This document shows, piece after piece, positions 52,801 through 62,600 of a stretch of 64,000 nt of DNA. Numbering within the stretch: position 1 is the stretch's first letter; each line of letters starts with the position of its first letter. Made by a program: the position numbers and the translations under genes. A model generated the notes under the pieces. The model did not search any database, was not told the DNA's origin, and was given only the letters and a program-made list of their open reading frames with translations. Source of the DNA: an uncultured Bacteroidales bacterium (GTDB taxonomy: Bacteria; Bacteroidota; Bacteroidia; Bacteroidales; Paludibacteraceae); assembly GCA_934728255.1 (NCBI GenBank), contig CAKVEC010000008.1, positions 56,085-120,084 of the forward strand. Direction: 5' to 3'.

Positions 52801-55800
52801 GGTCGAAAGACAACGTCTTCCCCTCCACTTGCAAGTCGCGCAGACGTGCATCGTCATACTTCGCTATATGGAACGCCACCTTGTAAGTCGTCTGTGCGCC
52901 CGACGAAGCCACCACCGTGATAGAGGTCGTATTCGGTGCAGACTGACCGAAATAGGTTACTTGTGCGTCGCTGTTTTTCTCGAATGACACCACGGGTAGC
53001 GCACTGCCGGCGGGCAGATCGATAGTATAACCGGTGGTTGCAGGGGTATATGCCGCCAGCGGCGTACCGTCAATCAGAATAGCCTTCAATGTACAATCGG
53101 CAGAAACCTGTTTTTGGAAATGCAAGGTATAAGTGGTATGTTCCTCTCCTGCTTGTACATAGAGCATCACGTCCTCACCATTGCGCAGCACCTGTACCGT
53201 CCGTCCGTCTGCCACTTGCCATGTAACTTCGGGCAAAGCGTCTGTATAAAAAATGGTATATTCTGTCGTTGTCGGAACAAAGTCTGTCAGTGCCACACCG
53301 TCCAATAGAATTGCATCCAACGACACTGCCGCAGAAGCAGTCGCCGTAAACGTAATCGAATAAGTATTGGCAGCACCGCTCTCGGGAGTAACGCGAATAT
53401 GGGCAATACCCGCTGCGTAAGGTGCGGTTATCATGACCTGCTGCCCTTCCTCTTTGTCCACCGTGATACGCGGACAAGTAGCCGAGGTAAGCGGCACGGA
53501 ATAGGTCAGTGTATTCTTGTCAAAACCGCTCAACGGCTGTCCGTTCAAATATATCATTCGCAGGAAAGCGTTTTCCGACTTTTGAATGATAAACGTGATC
53601 GTATAGGTGCGTTTGTCGCCGCTCTCGGCAGTAACGACTATCGAATGCATGGTATTCTCGCACATACTCAGCACTTTCTGCGAAGTCTCGGCTTTGTCAA
53701 ACGTAACCGAGGGAATAGTGCTAACCCCCTCAGGGAGCGTATAGGTATAGTTAAGAATGTCGGCATCGAAATCTGCCAGCGGGGTACCATCTATGTAGAT
53801 CATATCCAATGCCGTATTGCTCGAAGTGGCGACGCGGAAATGAATGACGTAGGTCTGCCCCGCACCGCTCTGCGGGCGAACGGTTATCTTGTAATCGTCC
53901 TCCACATTGCTGCCGGCACGTACCGTAATGGTCTGATACTCATCATTCGGAGTATAAGTAACAACAGGCTGTTTGGTCGTCCCCTGCGGGAGATTGACTG
54001 TATATTCCAATTGGTTCTTGTCAAAACCGGGCAACTCCTCTCCGTCAATATAAATCATCTTCAGCGTAGCATCGGTGGCCTGCTGTACAGAGAATGTAAT
54101 CTGATACACCGTTGTATTGCCGTTGCCTGCCGCTACCACTATACGGGTTGTCCCGTTTACACCACCCGACATAATCGTAACCGTCTCATACTCATCGCCT
54201 TTGACCGGTTCGATAGCAGGCAGTTCGGTCGTACCGATGGGCAATGAATAGGTATATTCGGTCTTGTCGGGAGCAAAACCGGGCAAGTCCACACCACCGA
54301 TACGGATACCCGCCAAGGTGGAAATCTCCGATTTGAGCGTACTGAACACTATCTTATATACCGTCTGGTCGCCATTGGCAGCCGTAACAGTGATACGCGT
54401 CGTACCGTCCAAACCGCCTTTGACAACGCTGACCGTCTGATACTCATCGCCCAACTCGTAAGTAATCTCCGGCAAAGCCGTTGTACCCATCGGGAGCGTT
54501 ACATAGTAGGTAAAATTGTCAGGTACAAAGTCTTGTATATATCCGCCTGCCACCTGCAAATCTTTCAAATACGAATAGGTCGATGCCTCCAAACGGATAT
54601 TCAGTTTGTAGGTCTTCGGCACTGCATTGCCGGGAGTCGTTACCGCTATCTGATAAGTCCCGCCGTCTATCTTGTCCGGGGCGGTATATTTGATAGTCTG
54701 CGCCCCGTCGGGATATGCCGATACGGCTTTTACGGTCGGCATCGTGGTCGTACTGGTGGGCAGAGACACACGGTAAATCGTCTGCGATGGAATAAAACCC
54801 GCAATGGATTTGCCATTCACCCAAATATCCTTCAGCGTGTTATCCGCCAGTTCGGCAACGCGAAAGTTGAGTGTATAGGTCGCCGTGGTCTGCTTATCTG
54901 CTGCCGTAACCTTGATAACCGCCTGCCCTGTAGTGCTTGTCGGCTGGGTAATCTCTATCGTCTGTGCTTCCTCCTGCCCCTCGGCGGAAACAACCGGCGT
55001 GACTGTCGTACCATACGGCAGGGCGACTTGATAGGTATAGGTGTTGGCACTAAAATTTCCAATGCTCTTCCCGTTCACCAGAATATCAGCCAACTTGGAG
55101 TTTTTGCTCGCCTCACGTACAAACTTAATCTTATAGGTTTTCGTCTTGCTGCCGTCCTCGGCACGCACGGTGATCGTGGTCGGTGCGCCGTCAATCACAC
55201 CCTCTTCTATTGTAATCTCCTTTCCTGACAATATACGTCCCGCAAAAGTAGCAGTCTCACCGTGTGCATTGGTCAGCGAACCTGTGCCGCGACGTGCCTC
55301 AATCTTTGGCATTGCTGTGGCATTACGTCCTAGAGAATAGGTTTGTTCCTCGCTGCTCGACGGGTCAAAACCTTTCCATTCCTTATCGTCGATATAGAGT
55401 TTCTGAATATCCGCCGAATAAATCAGTTCCACATCGTCCACATACAGAGAGTTGCCCGCATATAGTCCCGTATTTGCACGGAAATTCGGATAGTTGCTCG
55501 CAGAGAATATGATGTTCATCATAGTCGGTGCATCGCTATTGAAATAATAAATCGGCACACGGATATTGGTCCAATTGCCATACTCTTTCTTCTCGCGCCA
55601 CATACCCTCGGCTATCTGCATTACTTTCTGATCCGTTCCGCATTCGTTGCCGTCCAACGCCTGACGAATATCACTCTCCTCATTGGTATGCGATACCGAA
55701 GTACAACTGCCGTTCTTACCCTTATATTTGCTGCTCTTTGCCGTACCTGACCATGCGTAGTACAAAAGATAAAAATCCTCCTTGTCCACATTGCTGCCTG

Positions 55801-56257
55801 TCCGTTTAATCCACACCGACATACTGTCAGGGCGATAGGTCCAACTCACGCCGCCATCGGTTCCCGCCGTAGCCTGACTTACTGCCGTCAGGCTGGGTAC
55901 GTAAGCCCACGGCTGCCCCAACGAGAAATATCCGGGGGAAACCTCTGTAATGCCTGCTGCACCCACACTCTGATCTTGCACCATCATACTGGCACTGCCC
56001 GCATGCCCTGCCTCCTTGTGCGCAAAATTGAACTTGAATCCAAATTGCGTCACGTTGCTCGCGTTCCAATTGGCAGGTTGGGCATTTCCGTTAAAAGCCG
56101 TACCGCTCCAATCCTCAAACCCTGCATTGGGCAACTGTTGTGCGTATGCGGGGGCAATGGATATCGCAACACCAACTCCCCAACCGAAAAGGGCTTTGGA
56201 AAGACGTTGTATAATCGTATTCAGGTTCTGTCCGGTTTCAGTCAAAAGTTTCCTCAT
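46895..56257 (-). CDS. Giant T9SS surface protein with about 30 cadherin-like repeats
   Basis: A 3120-residue protein. A signal peptide ending AYAQQ (about residue 40) leads into a jelly-roll domain of PCMD type (PNAGFEDWSG, then LYVDDVELIY, to about 285). About 30 repeats of 75-90 residues follow, each with the outline L..I.(I/V)DG..L..F.P....Y.V.LP.GT...P.V, then a strand ending TYTI.F. Between repeats 15 and 16 a second PCMD-type domain is inserted (roughly 1530-1740, PNADFTEW to LYVDWFKLHY). The end (from about 3015) is a T9SS sorting domain (VTFGLYDMYGHRIAL, SGKLIIVP). It is probably a stalk or adhesin more than 100 nm long in principle. It has its own promoter and terminator. Confidence 0.9.
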   Translation of the reverse strand: MRKLLTETGQNLNTIIQRLSKALFGWGVGVAISIAPAYAQQLPNAGFEDWSGTAFNGNAQPANWNASNVTQFGFKFNFAHKEAGHAGSASMMVQDQSVGAAGITEVSPGYFSLGQPWAYVPSLTAVSQATAGTDGGVSWTYRPDSMSVWIKRTGSNVDKEDFYLLYYAWSGTAKSSKYKGKNGSCTSVSHTNEESDIRQALDGNECGTDQKVMQIAEGMWREKKEYGNWTNIRVPIYYFNSDAPTMMNIIFSASNYPNFRANTGLYAGNSLYVDDVELIYSADIQKLYIDDKEWKGFDPSSSEEQTYSLGRNATAMPKIEARRGTGSLTNAHGETATFAGRILSGKEITIEEGVIDGAPTTITVRAEDGSKTKTYKIKFVREASKNSKLADILVNGKSIGNFSANTYTYQVALPYGTTVTPVVSAEGQEEAQTIEITQPTSTTGQAVIKVTAADKQTTATYTLNFRVAELADNTLKDIWVNGKSIAGFIPSQTIYRVSLPTSTTTMPTVKAVSAYPDGAQTIKYTAPDKIDGGTYQIAVTTPGNAVPKTYKLNIRLEASTYSYLKDLQVAGGYIQDFVPDNFTYYVTLPMGTTALPEITYELGDEYQTVSVVKGGLDGTTRITVTAANGDQTVYKIVFSTLKSEISTLAGIRIGGVDLPGFAPDKTEYTYSLPIGTTELPAIEPVKGDEYETVTIMSGGVNGTTRIVVAAGNGNTTVYQITFSVQQATDATLKMIYIDGEELPGFDKNQLEYTVNLPQGTTKQPVVTYTPNDEYQTITVRAGSNVEDDYKITVRPQSGAGQTYVIHFRVATSSNTALDMIYIDGTPLADFDADILNYTYTLPEGVSTIPSVTFDKAETSQKVLSMCENTMHSIVVTAESGDKRTYTITFIIQKSENAFLRMIYLNGQPLSGFDKNTLTYSVPLTSATCPRITVDKEEGQQVMITAPYAAGIAHIRVTPESGAANTYSITFTATASAAVSLDAILLDGVALTDFVPTTTEYTIFYTDALPEVTWQVADGRTVQVLRNGEDVMLYVQAGEEHTTYTLHFQKQVSADCTLKAILIDGTPLAAYTPATTGYTIDLPAGSALPVVSFEKNSDAQVTYFGQSAPNTTSITVVASSGAQTTYKVAFHIAKYDDARLRDLQVEGKTLSFDPDQTDYTLTLEDGAELPHLIYTVREGQSILAANTSADQQQVMVRAESGANKTYTINYTRVMSDNALLSDIHIDGVSIAGFEPTRFAYTDTLAWRTRVVPNVFAVGQLPNQTITTYFSAVNGTTRIHVVAADGKTSNDYTIAFPVRKSNNVALSDMYLNSEVAEITFAPEATDYIVWLPYQTKAAPEVVYEKGETEQQIEFISRPLGQKTEIIVTAENGDQRTYSILFKDSLSQKKNALDTLRIVETGETLDVNGTNIVVSLPYGTSTLTIDYTKAFDEQTVWVQPGGIYHPTIITVRSNRPGEADHIYTITPQLETQNPAVLEGITIDGTPLADFDQNRFSYVVDCTTSTSQPDVAYTKAADVQFQRTANDQWHWQANVSKNGYSNTYTIYFHYPNEVIPNADFTEWTTAKYNNGAKPVDWQVPADFFDKITVFWVDAKTGAEIVKKSDTSVGLETTYWSTAGGALPAIITLGNLSGGLSVSNKTHYEFSDYIRFYNTPDSISVNYQYKNKKGNGALFAYRFKGVKNAKDTTYSFDFRDTNTSGSYITRTQPLALDGQHITGMNIAVDATNESQGASAGAELYVDWFKLHYNSTLTALSVNGIDATLDGNAFSVTLTDPEAVQTPVLSFTGEVSDQAQKITWQDEIIDGEFGVRNADIINYAEDGTSSNYTLQVRRPLDTRNTLRALLLDGDTIKGFNSETTNYIVHLASSICHLPSVLPQPASSLQTITTAYADSVLTIMVAPEAGESRVYTIRFVTDLSDDTTLANLSGVTDFDPDTRNYTVSAASMPAIAFAKQTDGQTVQAVFGAEKATLSVTAENGAKGIYTILLQKPAVTTTGQLSEITLNGNIPSDFAVDKYDYTAERPNQAAFIRANGQDSVIFVQMPERMQWQVFGTEQHTYTLTYPTDLSANTRLAAILVDGKPYADFDPAVSSYIIHTDTMLHIDVQKAEEAQQVRISLDTDNNIYTLRVIAEDGTESTPYTISVKPVLSGNSLLQSIRLDNTEISGFAPATLQYIVTLPAPAVKIVEPQMPSLTYIAGDEAQMVELTAGRLGSNTYLTVTSEDGHLIEYSVLVQSEPSHNADLTGIIVNGVPVLHFEAGRHYYSVRSAGEPEIAWTAEDNFQTVTRITTNAGDGEYTLHVVAQDGVTSQDYTIEVFTETLSDDVTLANILLNGQTFSEFEHTLNPRLSFSSMQNSYQISLPAGTILLPEVSASLRVDGQSVSTTIEGMTVYIDVTAPNGTTTNRYTLDFVVPLSANSDLAMIYLDGDSLPAFAAGTYYYPISLPVGVHTLPEVVAQKAETAQQVTTHMSDNYATISVLAEDGIARATYTIAFAYTLSAADTLQMIYADELPIEGFVPHTFYYMLSLPVGTTAFPELSWANVDEWQTVRIDTLQHTDRNLVRQLVVTSESGRSNYYTVAYSIEQSAVDTLQMIYIGEKPLTTFAAATTEYWYTVPSGTTEVPSVYPLQGDRYQTIHVSQTTETMAAKSLAVKTEIEVIAGNGATRTYIIHYPMALSDETTLDMIYVAGKSLTDFDSERFTYKVNLSMETVNIPLVTVQRKEDAQQVEITTNADTVFVKVTAEDLSQATYTLVFERVKSANANLQDIELGDGLKIDFEPTHYDYAVTIPYGQTALPTITAVKAEEEQVVEQSEPEILATGEQMVTLLVTAPNGIDQCAYTITFSFAKNGDATLTAIYVRGNLLEGFRSDSIEYTLAYPVGSTIADFAGLQEITYSLSDEQAHAEASIDNAGTILIAVTAQDGTVLTYLIHQTVLTDNDNSVRMIYFDDAEFVEFAPEQDFYIYYINEGLTAPKVTAEANSPYAEISVKEASVGDTCIISCTSQSGETRRYSIWFAQSELNDALTPTANDVLVKRLAGSTQILVGTLRKDVTFGLYDMYGHRIALEKVPVADPNDVDMVTEASGQERLNNITDLRSGTILTLEPNTIYFYVFFHSDKERISSGKLIIVP

Positions 56258-56321
56258 ATTAAGATTTTTATTAAAAATATCCGTGTTTATAGCGCAAAAA
56301 CATGCACTTTCTTATCGAGTG

Positions 56322-56352
56322 CAAAATTACTGCCATTCCTGCAACCCCGCAA
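56322..56352 (-). promoter_or_regulatory. Promoter for the giant surface protein
   Basis: Minus strand TTG (56350-56352), 20 bases, TAATTTTG (56322-56329). The leader is about 60 bases. Confidence 0.75.
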
Positions 56353-56897
56353 GCCCATACGTTACGAAAAAAGATACTATTGTTAAGTATGAACTATAAA
56401 CATACAGGATAGGTTTCCCCATCCCGCAAGTATATAGCCTCCCCTATATACAGAATATGCCACGCCTATAACCAATTACGGAGAAAAGATGAAGTGTAAG
56501 CAACGTGCATCGCACATTGACTGCCGAAGCGACACGAAATAATCGGTTGAAACTTGACCTACGGGCTAAGCAGAACTGCATTTTTCTATATATCACATTC
56601 TCTCCAGCCCGGCTGTAAAAAAACAATGCTTTGTGGAAACGGCGCATCTCGCGTCGTCGTGCGCCGCAGACGCCCCTCACCCATATGGGGGCATAGCAAC
56701 CGCATCAAGTATGTAATGTGTTCGTGCTTTTACTATGGTATAATGTCTATATTTATTCTGCAAATAGCATTCCGGGGACGCAGACGCCCCCATCCGCGAC
56801 CCGGTGGATACAAACTGAACTATTAGGGACACATAGGTCATTTTGTAGTCTGGGGAAATGACCATACCCCCTACCCCTTACATAAACTATTGTTTCT
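56353..56897. other. Gene-free spacer
   Basis: A 545-base region between the giant gene's promoter and the stop of the cohesin-like gene. Frames inside are short and lack signal, domain or promoter. The string CGCAGACGCCC occurs twice (near 56664 and 56778), and CCCATATGGG is palindromic. GTCATTT/AAATGAC pairs near 56837-56863 without a T-run. Nothing firm can be assigned. Confidence 0.5.
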
Positions 56898-59642
56898 TTA
56901 TTCTATTTTAATACAACGCAACGTGTAAGTGCTGCAGTAGGTATCTTGCAATACTATCATATACATCCCTGCGGCAAAACGTCGAACATCAATTGCATAT
57001 TCGTTTTGCCCGCTTTCTGTAAAGCGGCTGTAATATACGAGACGACCCGTCGAAGAAAAAATCGAGATAGAGGCTATATTACCACCGTTAAGATACACCA
57101 CATTCGTAGCAGGATTGGGATAAACAAAGTACGGATTGCCTGTATGAGCATCAAGAGCGGTTGGAGTATCTTTGATAGTCAAGTGCAGGGTAATAATACT
57201 ATCGCAACCATGACTGGTCATAAAATGATATATATAGTCTCCCGACTCACGGAGAATATCATTCTCCCATAACAAACTATCCATAGCAATAACAATGGTA
57301 TCCGTGGCAGCACTATGATTAACAGTCAAGTGCAACGTTACAATGCTATCACACCCATAAGTAGTTTGCAAGGTATCTATATAGTCGCCCGAAGCTGCGT
57401 ACTCTTTGCCATTCCATACGTAGGCATCACAAGCAGCATCCCAAAACTCGGTAACAGCACTATGGTTAATAGTCAAGTGCAACGTTACAATGCTATCACA
57501 CCCATAAGTAGTTTCCAGGGTATCTATATAGTCGCCCGAAGCAGCGTACTCTTTGCCATTCCATACGTAAACATCACAAGCAGCGTCCGAAAACTCTGTG
57601 GCAGCACTATGATTCACAGTCAAGTGCAATGTTACAATGCTATCGCAACCATAAATGGTCTGCAGAGTATCTATATAATTACCTGATTCTGTATAAACCT
57701 GATTCCCCCAAACATACTTATCACAAGTCGTGATAATATCTGTCGTGTAACGAGGTTGTTCTACACGGTAGTAAATAGGAGATTGGGACTGCTTGTTTTC
57801 ACCATTGGCGTTGCTAAGGACGACATTGTCTATGGTGAGGGTGGTGCCACAATAATCTATACTACCACTTTCTTCAGGGCTGAACAGGAGTTGAAGCAGT
57901 TCGCCATCGTGTCCGCTGATAGGCGTGTTTGCCATCGAGTACACCAATACACGGTAGTCGGCATCACCTATGCGGCTAATGGAATAGTTGTGCTGCTGCA
58001 AACGTGGAGAGGGTGTACATTGCGCTTGCGAGGTCGCCATAGTGCCAATCCAGTGCACATCAAACTGCGCAGCAACGATGTCGGTGTAGTTGGAAAGTGA
58101 TACCGACAATGTGTAAGTGCCGTCTTCTTGCCTGCTTGTTCCTTCTACCGACAGGCTGTTCGGCTCGTAGATATGTCCCGAAAGAGCGATGGGCTTCAAG
58201 CGTGCCGTAGGGTCGTTGGTATAGAGGTTCATCGTAGTGGAGAAATTCCCTTCGGCCTGTGGTTGATACGCCATAGTGAGGGTCGTCTCGCTCCATGGTG
58301 ATACAGATATGGGCAATGACTCCACTACCCTATACCCCTCAGCCAAGGATGTAGCACGTTCTATGACAAGAGGCGCATCGCCATCGTTATGCACCGACAA
58401 AGTGGCATGGGCAATATCCGTAACAGGAGCATCAGCAAATGTAATATGGTCGTCGCAATAGAGGCGCGGGCTTTGTATAGAAACCTCTCCGTCAGTGGTG
58501 GCAGAGACCATATTCTCGGAGGTTACATTGCCGAGAATAACATCTACAGGTGTGAGATAGTAGTTGCCGGAATTGCCATTGAGGAGCAAGCGGAAAGACG
58601 CCACCTCGCCATCGTTCAACAACAAAGGTTGATTAGTCGGCGAATAGATATAGAGCGAGAGCGTGTCGCCGTGCACTGCAGAGAGGGCTGTATGCCCGTT
58701 GGTTCGGGCGGCATTAATGCGAAAACTGCCTGCGTCAAACACCAACTCCTCGGGCAAACGGAAAGTACACTGCATCGCCACGATGGGCTCCATATTGTTC
58801 ATAGTGAGCGGGATAGTAACCAGACTATCCGCAATGCCGGAAGCCGAACCTACGTGCAACTCGTTCACCGAGAACGGATCTGCAAACAGCGTGGCACGTT
58901 GTACCCCATTGACAGCATTGGAGGTAACAGATAGTTGCGCCGAGGTCTTGCCACGTGTGACGGGTGCAAAGACAACTGGTACATCGGTGGCGGAGTTTGG
59001 TGCTATGGTGAGCGTGGTTGTCGCGGGTGCGAAAAGCGGGTCGGAGGTAGTGATACCGCTGATGGTGAGCGGCAGGTTACCCACGTTCTGCAACGAGAGC
59101 GACTGCGTATAGGTAGCACGAATAGGTATATGCCCGTAGTCTATCTCCTGTGTGAGGACCTGCAGTTTAGGTGCGAGGATAGTCACTTGCCCCGCTGTGA
59201 CAGAAGCCGAGAGGTTCGCCCCCGTGGCATCGCTGAGCACGACATCGGGGAGGAGCGCATAATCCGCAGACTCCTTGCCCAACCTGAGGCGGAAAGAAAG
59301 CAGTTCGCCCGTGTTGCCCTGCAAAGGACTGAGACTAAGGCTATAGATATAGATACGCAGTTCGTCGTCCACCTGCGAAGCGGTGAGGGTATGCCCATTG
59401 GAACGCGCAGCGGACAGCACGCACGAACCATCTACATAGCGGAGGTGCTTGCCAAGCGGCAGGGTGAGTTGCAATGCCGATACTGCATCCGTATTGCCGA
59501 GTGCCACGGAAACCGCTACTTCCGTATTTGGCGTGCCGCTTGTCTCGGATAGTGCGAGACGGTTGTCCGCTGATGCCGTGAATACACATCCAAACGCTAC
59601 AAAAAGCAGACTGCAGACTATGCGTTTTATTAGACGAAACAT
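56898..59642 (-). CDS. T9SS protein with alternating cohesin-like and ASH-like domains
   Basis: A 914-residue secreted protein. The signal peptide ends near TASAD (25). Five domains alternate: cohesin-like (28-155), ASH-type with YGHIPIRATYTQSLSLQNVG (158-255), cohesin-like (260-390), ASH-type (393-490) and cohesin-like (497-625). The cohesin-like units share V.V.L.N...V..LQ..L, then YIYS......GE..SFRL, and LSNA.G. Four 49-residue repeats (about 637-835) follow, each ending YGCDSIVTLHLT. A type-A sorting domain (YPNPATNVVYL, then AAGMYMIVLQD) ends the chain. It lies 23 bases after the subtilase gene, so the two are probably one transcript. The domain names are by pattern and could be general beta-sandwich families. 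Confidence 0.82.
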   Translation of the reverse strand: MFRLIKRIVCSLLFVAFGCVFTASADNRLALSETSGTPNTEVAVSVALGNTDAVSALQLTLPLGKHLRYVDGSCVLSAARSNGHTLTASQVDDELRIYIYSLSLSPLQGNTGELLSFRLRLGKESADYALLPDVVLSDATGANLSASVTAGQVTILAPKLQVLTQEIDYGHIPIRATYTQSLSLQNVGNLPLTISGITTSDPLFAPATTTLTIAPNSATDVPVVFAPVTRGKTSAQLSVTSNAVNGVQRATLFADPFSVNELHVGSASGIADSLVTIPLTMNNMEPIVAMQCTFRLPEELVFDAGSFRINAARTNGHTALSAVHGDTLSLYIYSPTNQPLLLNDGEVASFRLLLNGNSGNYYLTPVDVILGNVTSENMVSATTDGEVSIQSPRLYCDDHITFADAPVTDIAHATLSVHNDGDAPLVIERATSLAEGYRVVESLPISVSPWSETTLTMAYQPQAEGNFSTTMNLYTNDPTARLKPIALSGHIYEPNSLSVEGTSRQEDGTYTLSVSLSNYTDIVAAQFDVHWIGTMATSQAQCTPSPRLQQHNYSISRIGDADYRVLVYSMANTPISGHDGELLQLLFSPEESGSIDYCGTTLTIDNVVLSNANGENKQSQSPIYYRVEQPRYTTDIITTCDKYVWGNQVYTESGNYIDTLQTIYGCDSIVTLHLTVNHSAATEFSDAACDVYVWNGKEYAASGDYIDTLETTYGCDSIVTLHLTINHSAVTEFWDAACDAYVWNGKEYAASGDYIDTLQTTYGCDSIVTLHLTVNHSAATDTIVIAMDSLLWENDILRESGDYIYHFMTSHGCDSIITLHLTIKDTPTALDAHTGNPYFVYPNPATNVVYLNGGNIASISIFSSTGRLVYYSRFTESGQNEYAIDVRRFAAGMYMIVLQDTYCSTYTLRCIKIE
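57177..57764 (-). repeat. 147-bp tandem repeat (4 units)
   Basis: The string AGTCAAGTGCA recurs at 57177, 57324, 57471 and 57618, exactly 147 bases (49 codons) apart. The two middle units are almost identical at the DNA level; the outer two have diverged. Copy number could change in frame by recombination. Confidence 0.85.
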
Positions 59643-59665
59643 ATAATTCTCGGTGTTCTGCTATC

Positions 59666-62600
59666 CTATTCGGCAGCACGGATAAGTTTGGCTACTTGCA
59701 AGGCTTTGTCGTCCACGTAGAGGGTGACGAAATAGACACCTGCGGGCAGGGCAGCGGCGGGACGCCATGTGTAGATGTACTCGCCAAAGGACTGCTGTGC
59801 GATGTAGGTATCAATTACGAGACCTGCCACATCGGTGAAGACCAGACGCACATCATGCGTGCCGGTCTGCCCTATTATATAAGGTATGGTAACCTCCGTG
59901 ATGAACGGGTTGGGATATGCGGTACGCATCTGCATGGCTTCGGCTACCGAGATAGCGGTGGCACTCCCCTGAATGGCGGGCACGTTCTGTCCGCGCGGGT
60001 TGCTCAGCACAATACCTTCCACAGCCGCATCGCCAATATGCAGAAGGGCATGCTTGCCGACGGGAAGTGTCTTGCCGCTCATAGAGTAGGCAAGGAACGT
60101 GTAAGTGTCATCGTCCGACCACGTACCCACCTGCTCAAAGCCCTGCAAGGCGTCCATCGGTTGGATAGAAGCGTGCTCGCGGTCTGCTGCGAGTGTGAAT
60201 TGTACGCCACCCAATGCCACAGGCGTCTCCACATAGAGAATACCGTCTTCAATGGTGTAAACCGCCGTGTTGTCGTCCGAGAAACCGAGTGAGGAAGTCT
60301 CGGGGTGAACAATAATGTTAATCGTGCCCACCACATCGAGGATATTGATAATGCTGTCGCTATTCACATCGGCTGCCTCGAAGATAAAAGGTTGCGGATT
60401 ATCGTTGGCGAGATAGGCAATCTCCGTAACCACATCGGCGACGTCCACCGTCATACTACCGTTGGCATCGCCCTTGGAGGCGGTAAGCGGTGTACTTGCC
60501 ACGGTGCGACTGGGCGAGTTCTCCTGCAAGTCGGTACGAAGGACTTTGTAAAAGTAATAATAGGTATTGCCTGGAATAACACTGAAGTCGGTGTAGAGCG
60601 TATCGTCAATCAACTCGGTGTTGAGGCGGAGGGTATCCAAGCAGTTGCCGAGGGTATCCATCGTGTAGCGGTACATATTATAACCGAGGACATCTGCTAT
60701 ATTGGCATCTTGGTTGTTCCATTCGAGATTCACTTTGCCGAGTCCCGCTTCCGCCATAAAGCCCGTACTCATGGAGCCCGCGGCAGACACTTGCACATTG
60801 AAACGAGTGTTCTCTATAGGAATATCGAAATGCTCGTTGTCTTTGGCATCGGCTACATAGATACGGCACAGACCGTCGGTTGCCATCGAGCCTGTCAGGT
60901 TGAGATAGGCGGTATAGATGGTGCTGTCGGCACTCCAACTGCCATTCTCGGCAATGCTGATTTGCGTGTAAGGACTACGCACACCCATTGTGAGCATCGG
61001 CGTATAGATAGTATCCATGGCACGGTTAAAATATACCTCAAACTTGTGACGACCAACACCCAATGGTGGCAATTGCTCAAACTCGTCTTGTGCATCATAG
61101 CCGTTTACCACTACTTTCCATACAATACCGTGTGCCAAAGGGCTTGGACGCGAGAGGCGCTTGGAAAGGTCATAGTAACAATAGTAATAATTATTACTTA
61201 TATCACCGAAACCTTGTTTTATAATAGTTTCTTGGTTACTTCCCCAATATTGTGGAGCATCTACAACCATAGGAGTAGAAGAAACTGAAACAAAATTACA
61301 TTCTTGCTGATAAGGGGCATAGTTGTTGGAAGGATCCATACCATAAATCACATTCCCATACACATTATTATTTTTATATATATTTTTTTGTGCGTTATCG
61401 CTGAAACCAATCCCCGCACATACCCAAAAACGATTGTTGTATGTCACCTGATATGCATTATTACCCGTAATATTTGAGTATTCACAAAGCGGCTCTTCCA
61501 CCACTAAGTAATATGGAATATAATATTTAATTAAGTGCCGAGAGGCATAATCTCCGTCAAACGAATTTCCATATATTGTTGAATAAAATAGTTCCGTCTG
61601 GAAAACTTCCACCTCAACATTATGGTGTATTTTACAATGTTTCAGTGTTAAATGCCTTTCATCCCCTCCTTGCAGCAAATTACAGTAACCTATCATATTT
61701 TCAAAAGAACAATACTTGAGTGTATCACCATATGCTAATAGACCTAAAAATTTTCCTTGATCTAAATCTGCTTTTGTGAACACTATTAGACTATCGGGAT
61801 TACCATGAGCTAAGATATGCCCTCCCTGTGCTACGGATACACCTGTATTGTCTTTAAATTTAAGAATTGTACCGGGTTTGATTGTCAAAGTAACCCCCTC
61901 AGGAATTGCCAATGAAGTTGTAACAATATAGTGTACATTGGGATAGAGTGTTAGATTTTCGGTAATCATTCCTCCTATCTCTACCCCATTTTCAACAATA
62001 AGGGTAACGGGTTGCTCTAAGATACCATCCATACCGTCACAAGATGCCTTTAGCATCAGTTTGATATGGCGACCATCTATACAATTTTTGCTGACTGCGA
62101 AACGAATCGGATTCAATGAGCGACTTTTAGCATAACTACTAAGTGGTTTGCCAAAATCCACTTTGTCCTTATCCAGGAAAGTGATTAAAGAAGCATCTTC
62201 TAAATCGTTGCCCATCTCCAACCACATCCGTATATTTTTGGCTGTGCCCCAATCATTGCGCAAAACGGGGTAGATAGCCAATGTATCACCGGCATCTGCA
62301 CGACCATCGTTATCTCCAAGTGTGTCTGTAAGATGGTAAGTAACAAATGAAAGTGTGGGCTTACGATCGCTCTCTTTAAGACTATATGCCGCCATAATAT
62401 TCATATTACCAGGAAAGGCTTGGACACCATTTTGTGCAGAGTGGACAATATCCCCCAAAAGCAATTCTTTACTTGCATATTCTTTGCATTGAAGTAGTCG
62501 TGAAATAGCACCTGCTACTAATGGGCAAGCCATAGATGTTCCATTCATCACTCTATACCTTCCTTTTGGAAAAGTACTCATTATATTCTCACCTGGTGCT

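Noticed and set aside
56444..56826. Small open frames in the spacer before the giant gene
   Set aside because: No signal peptide, domain, promoter or relation to neighbours; Arg/Cys-rich composition typical of chance frames.
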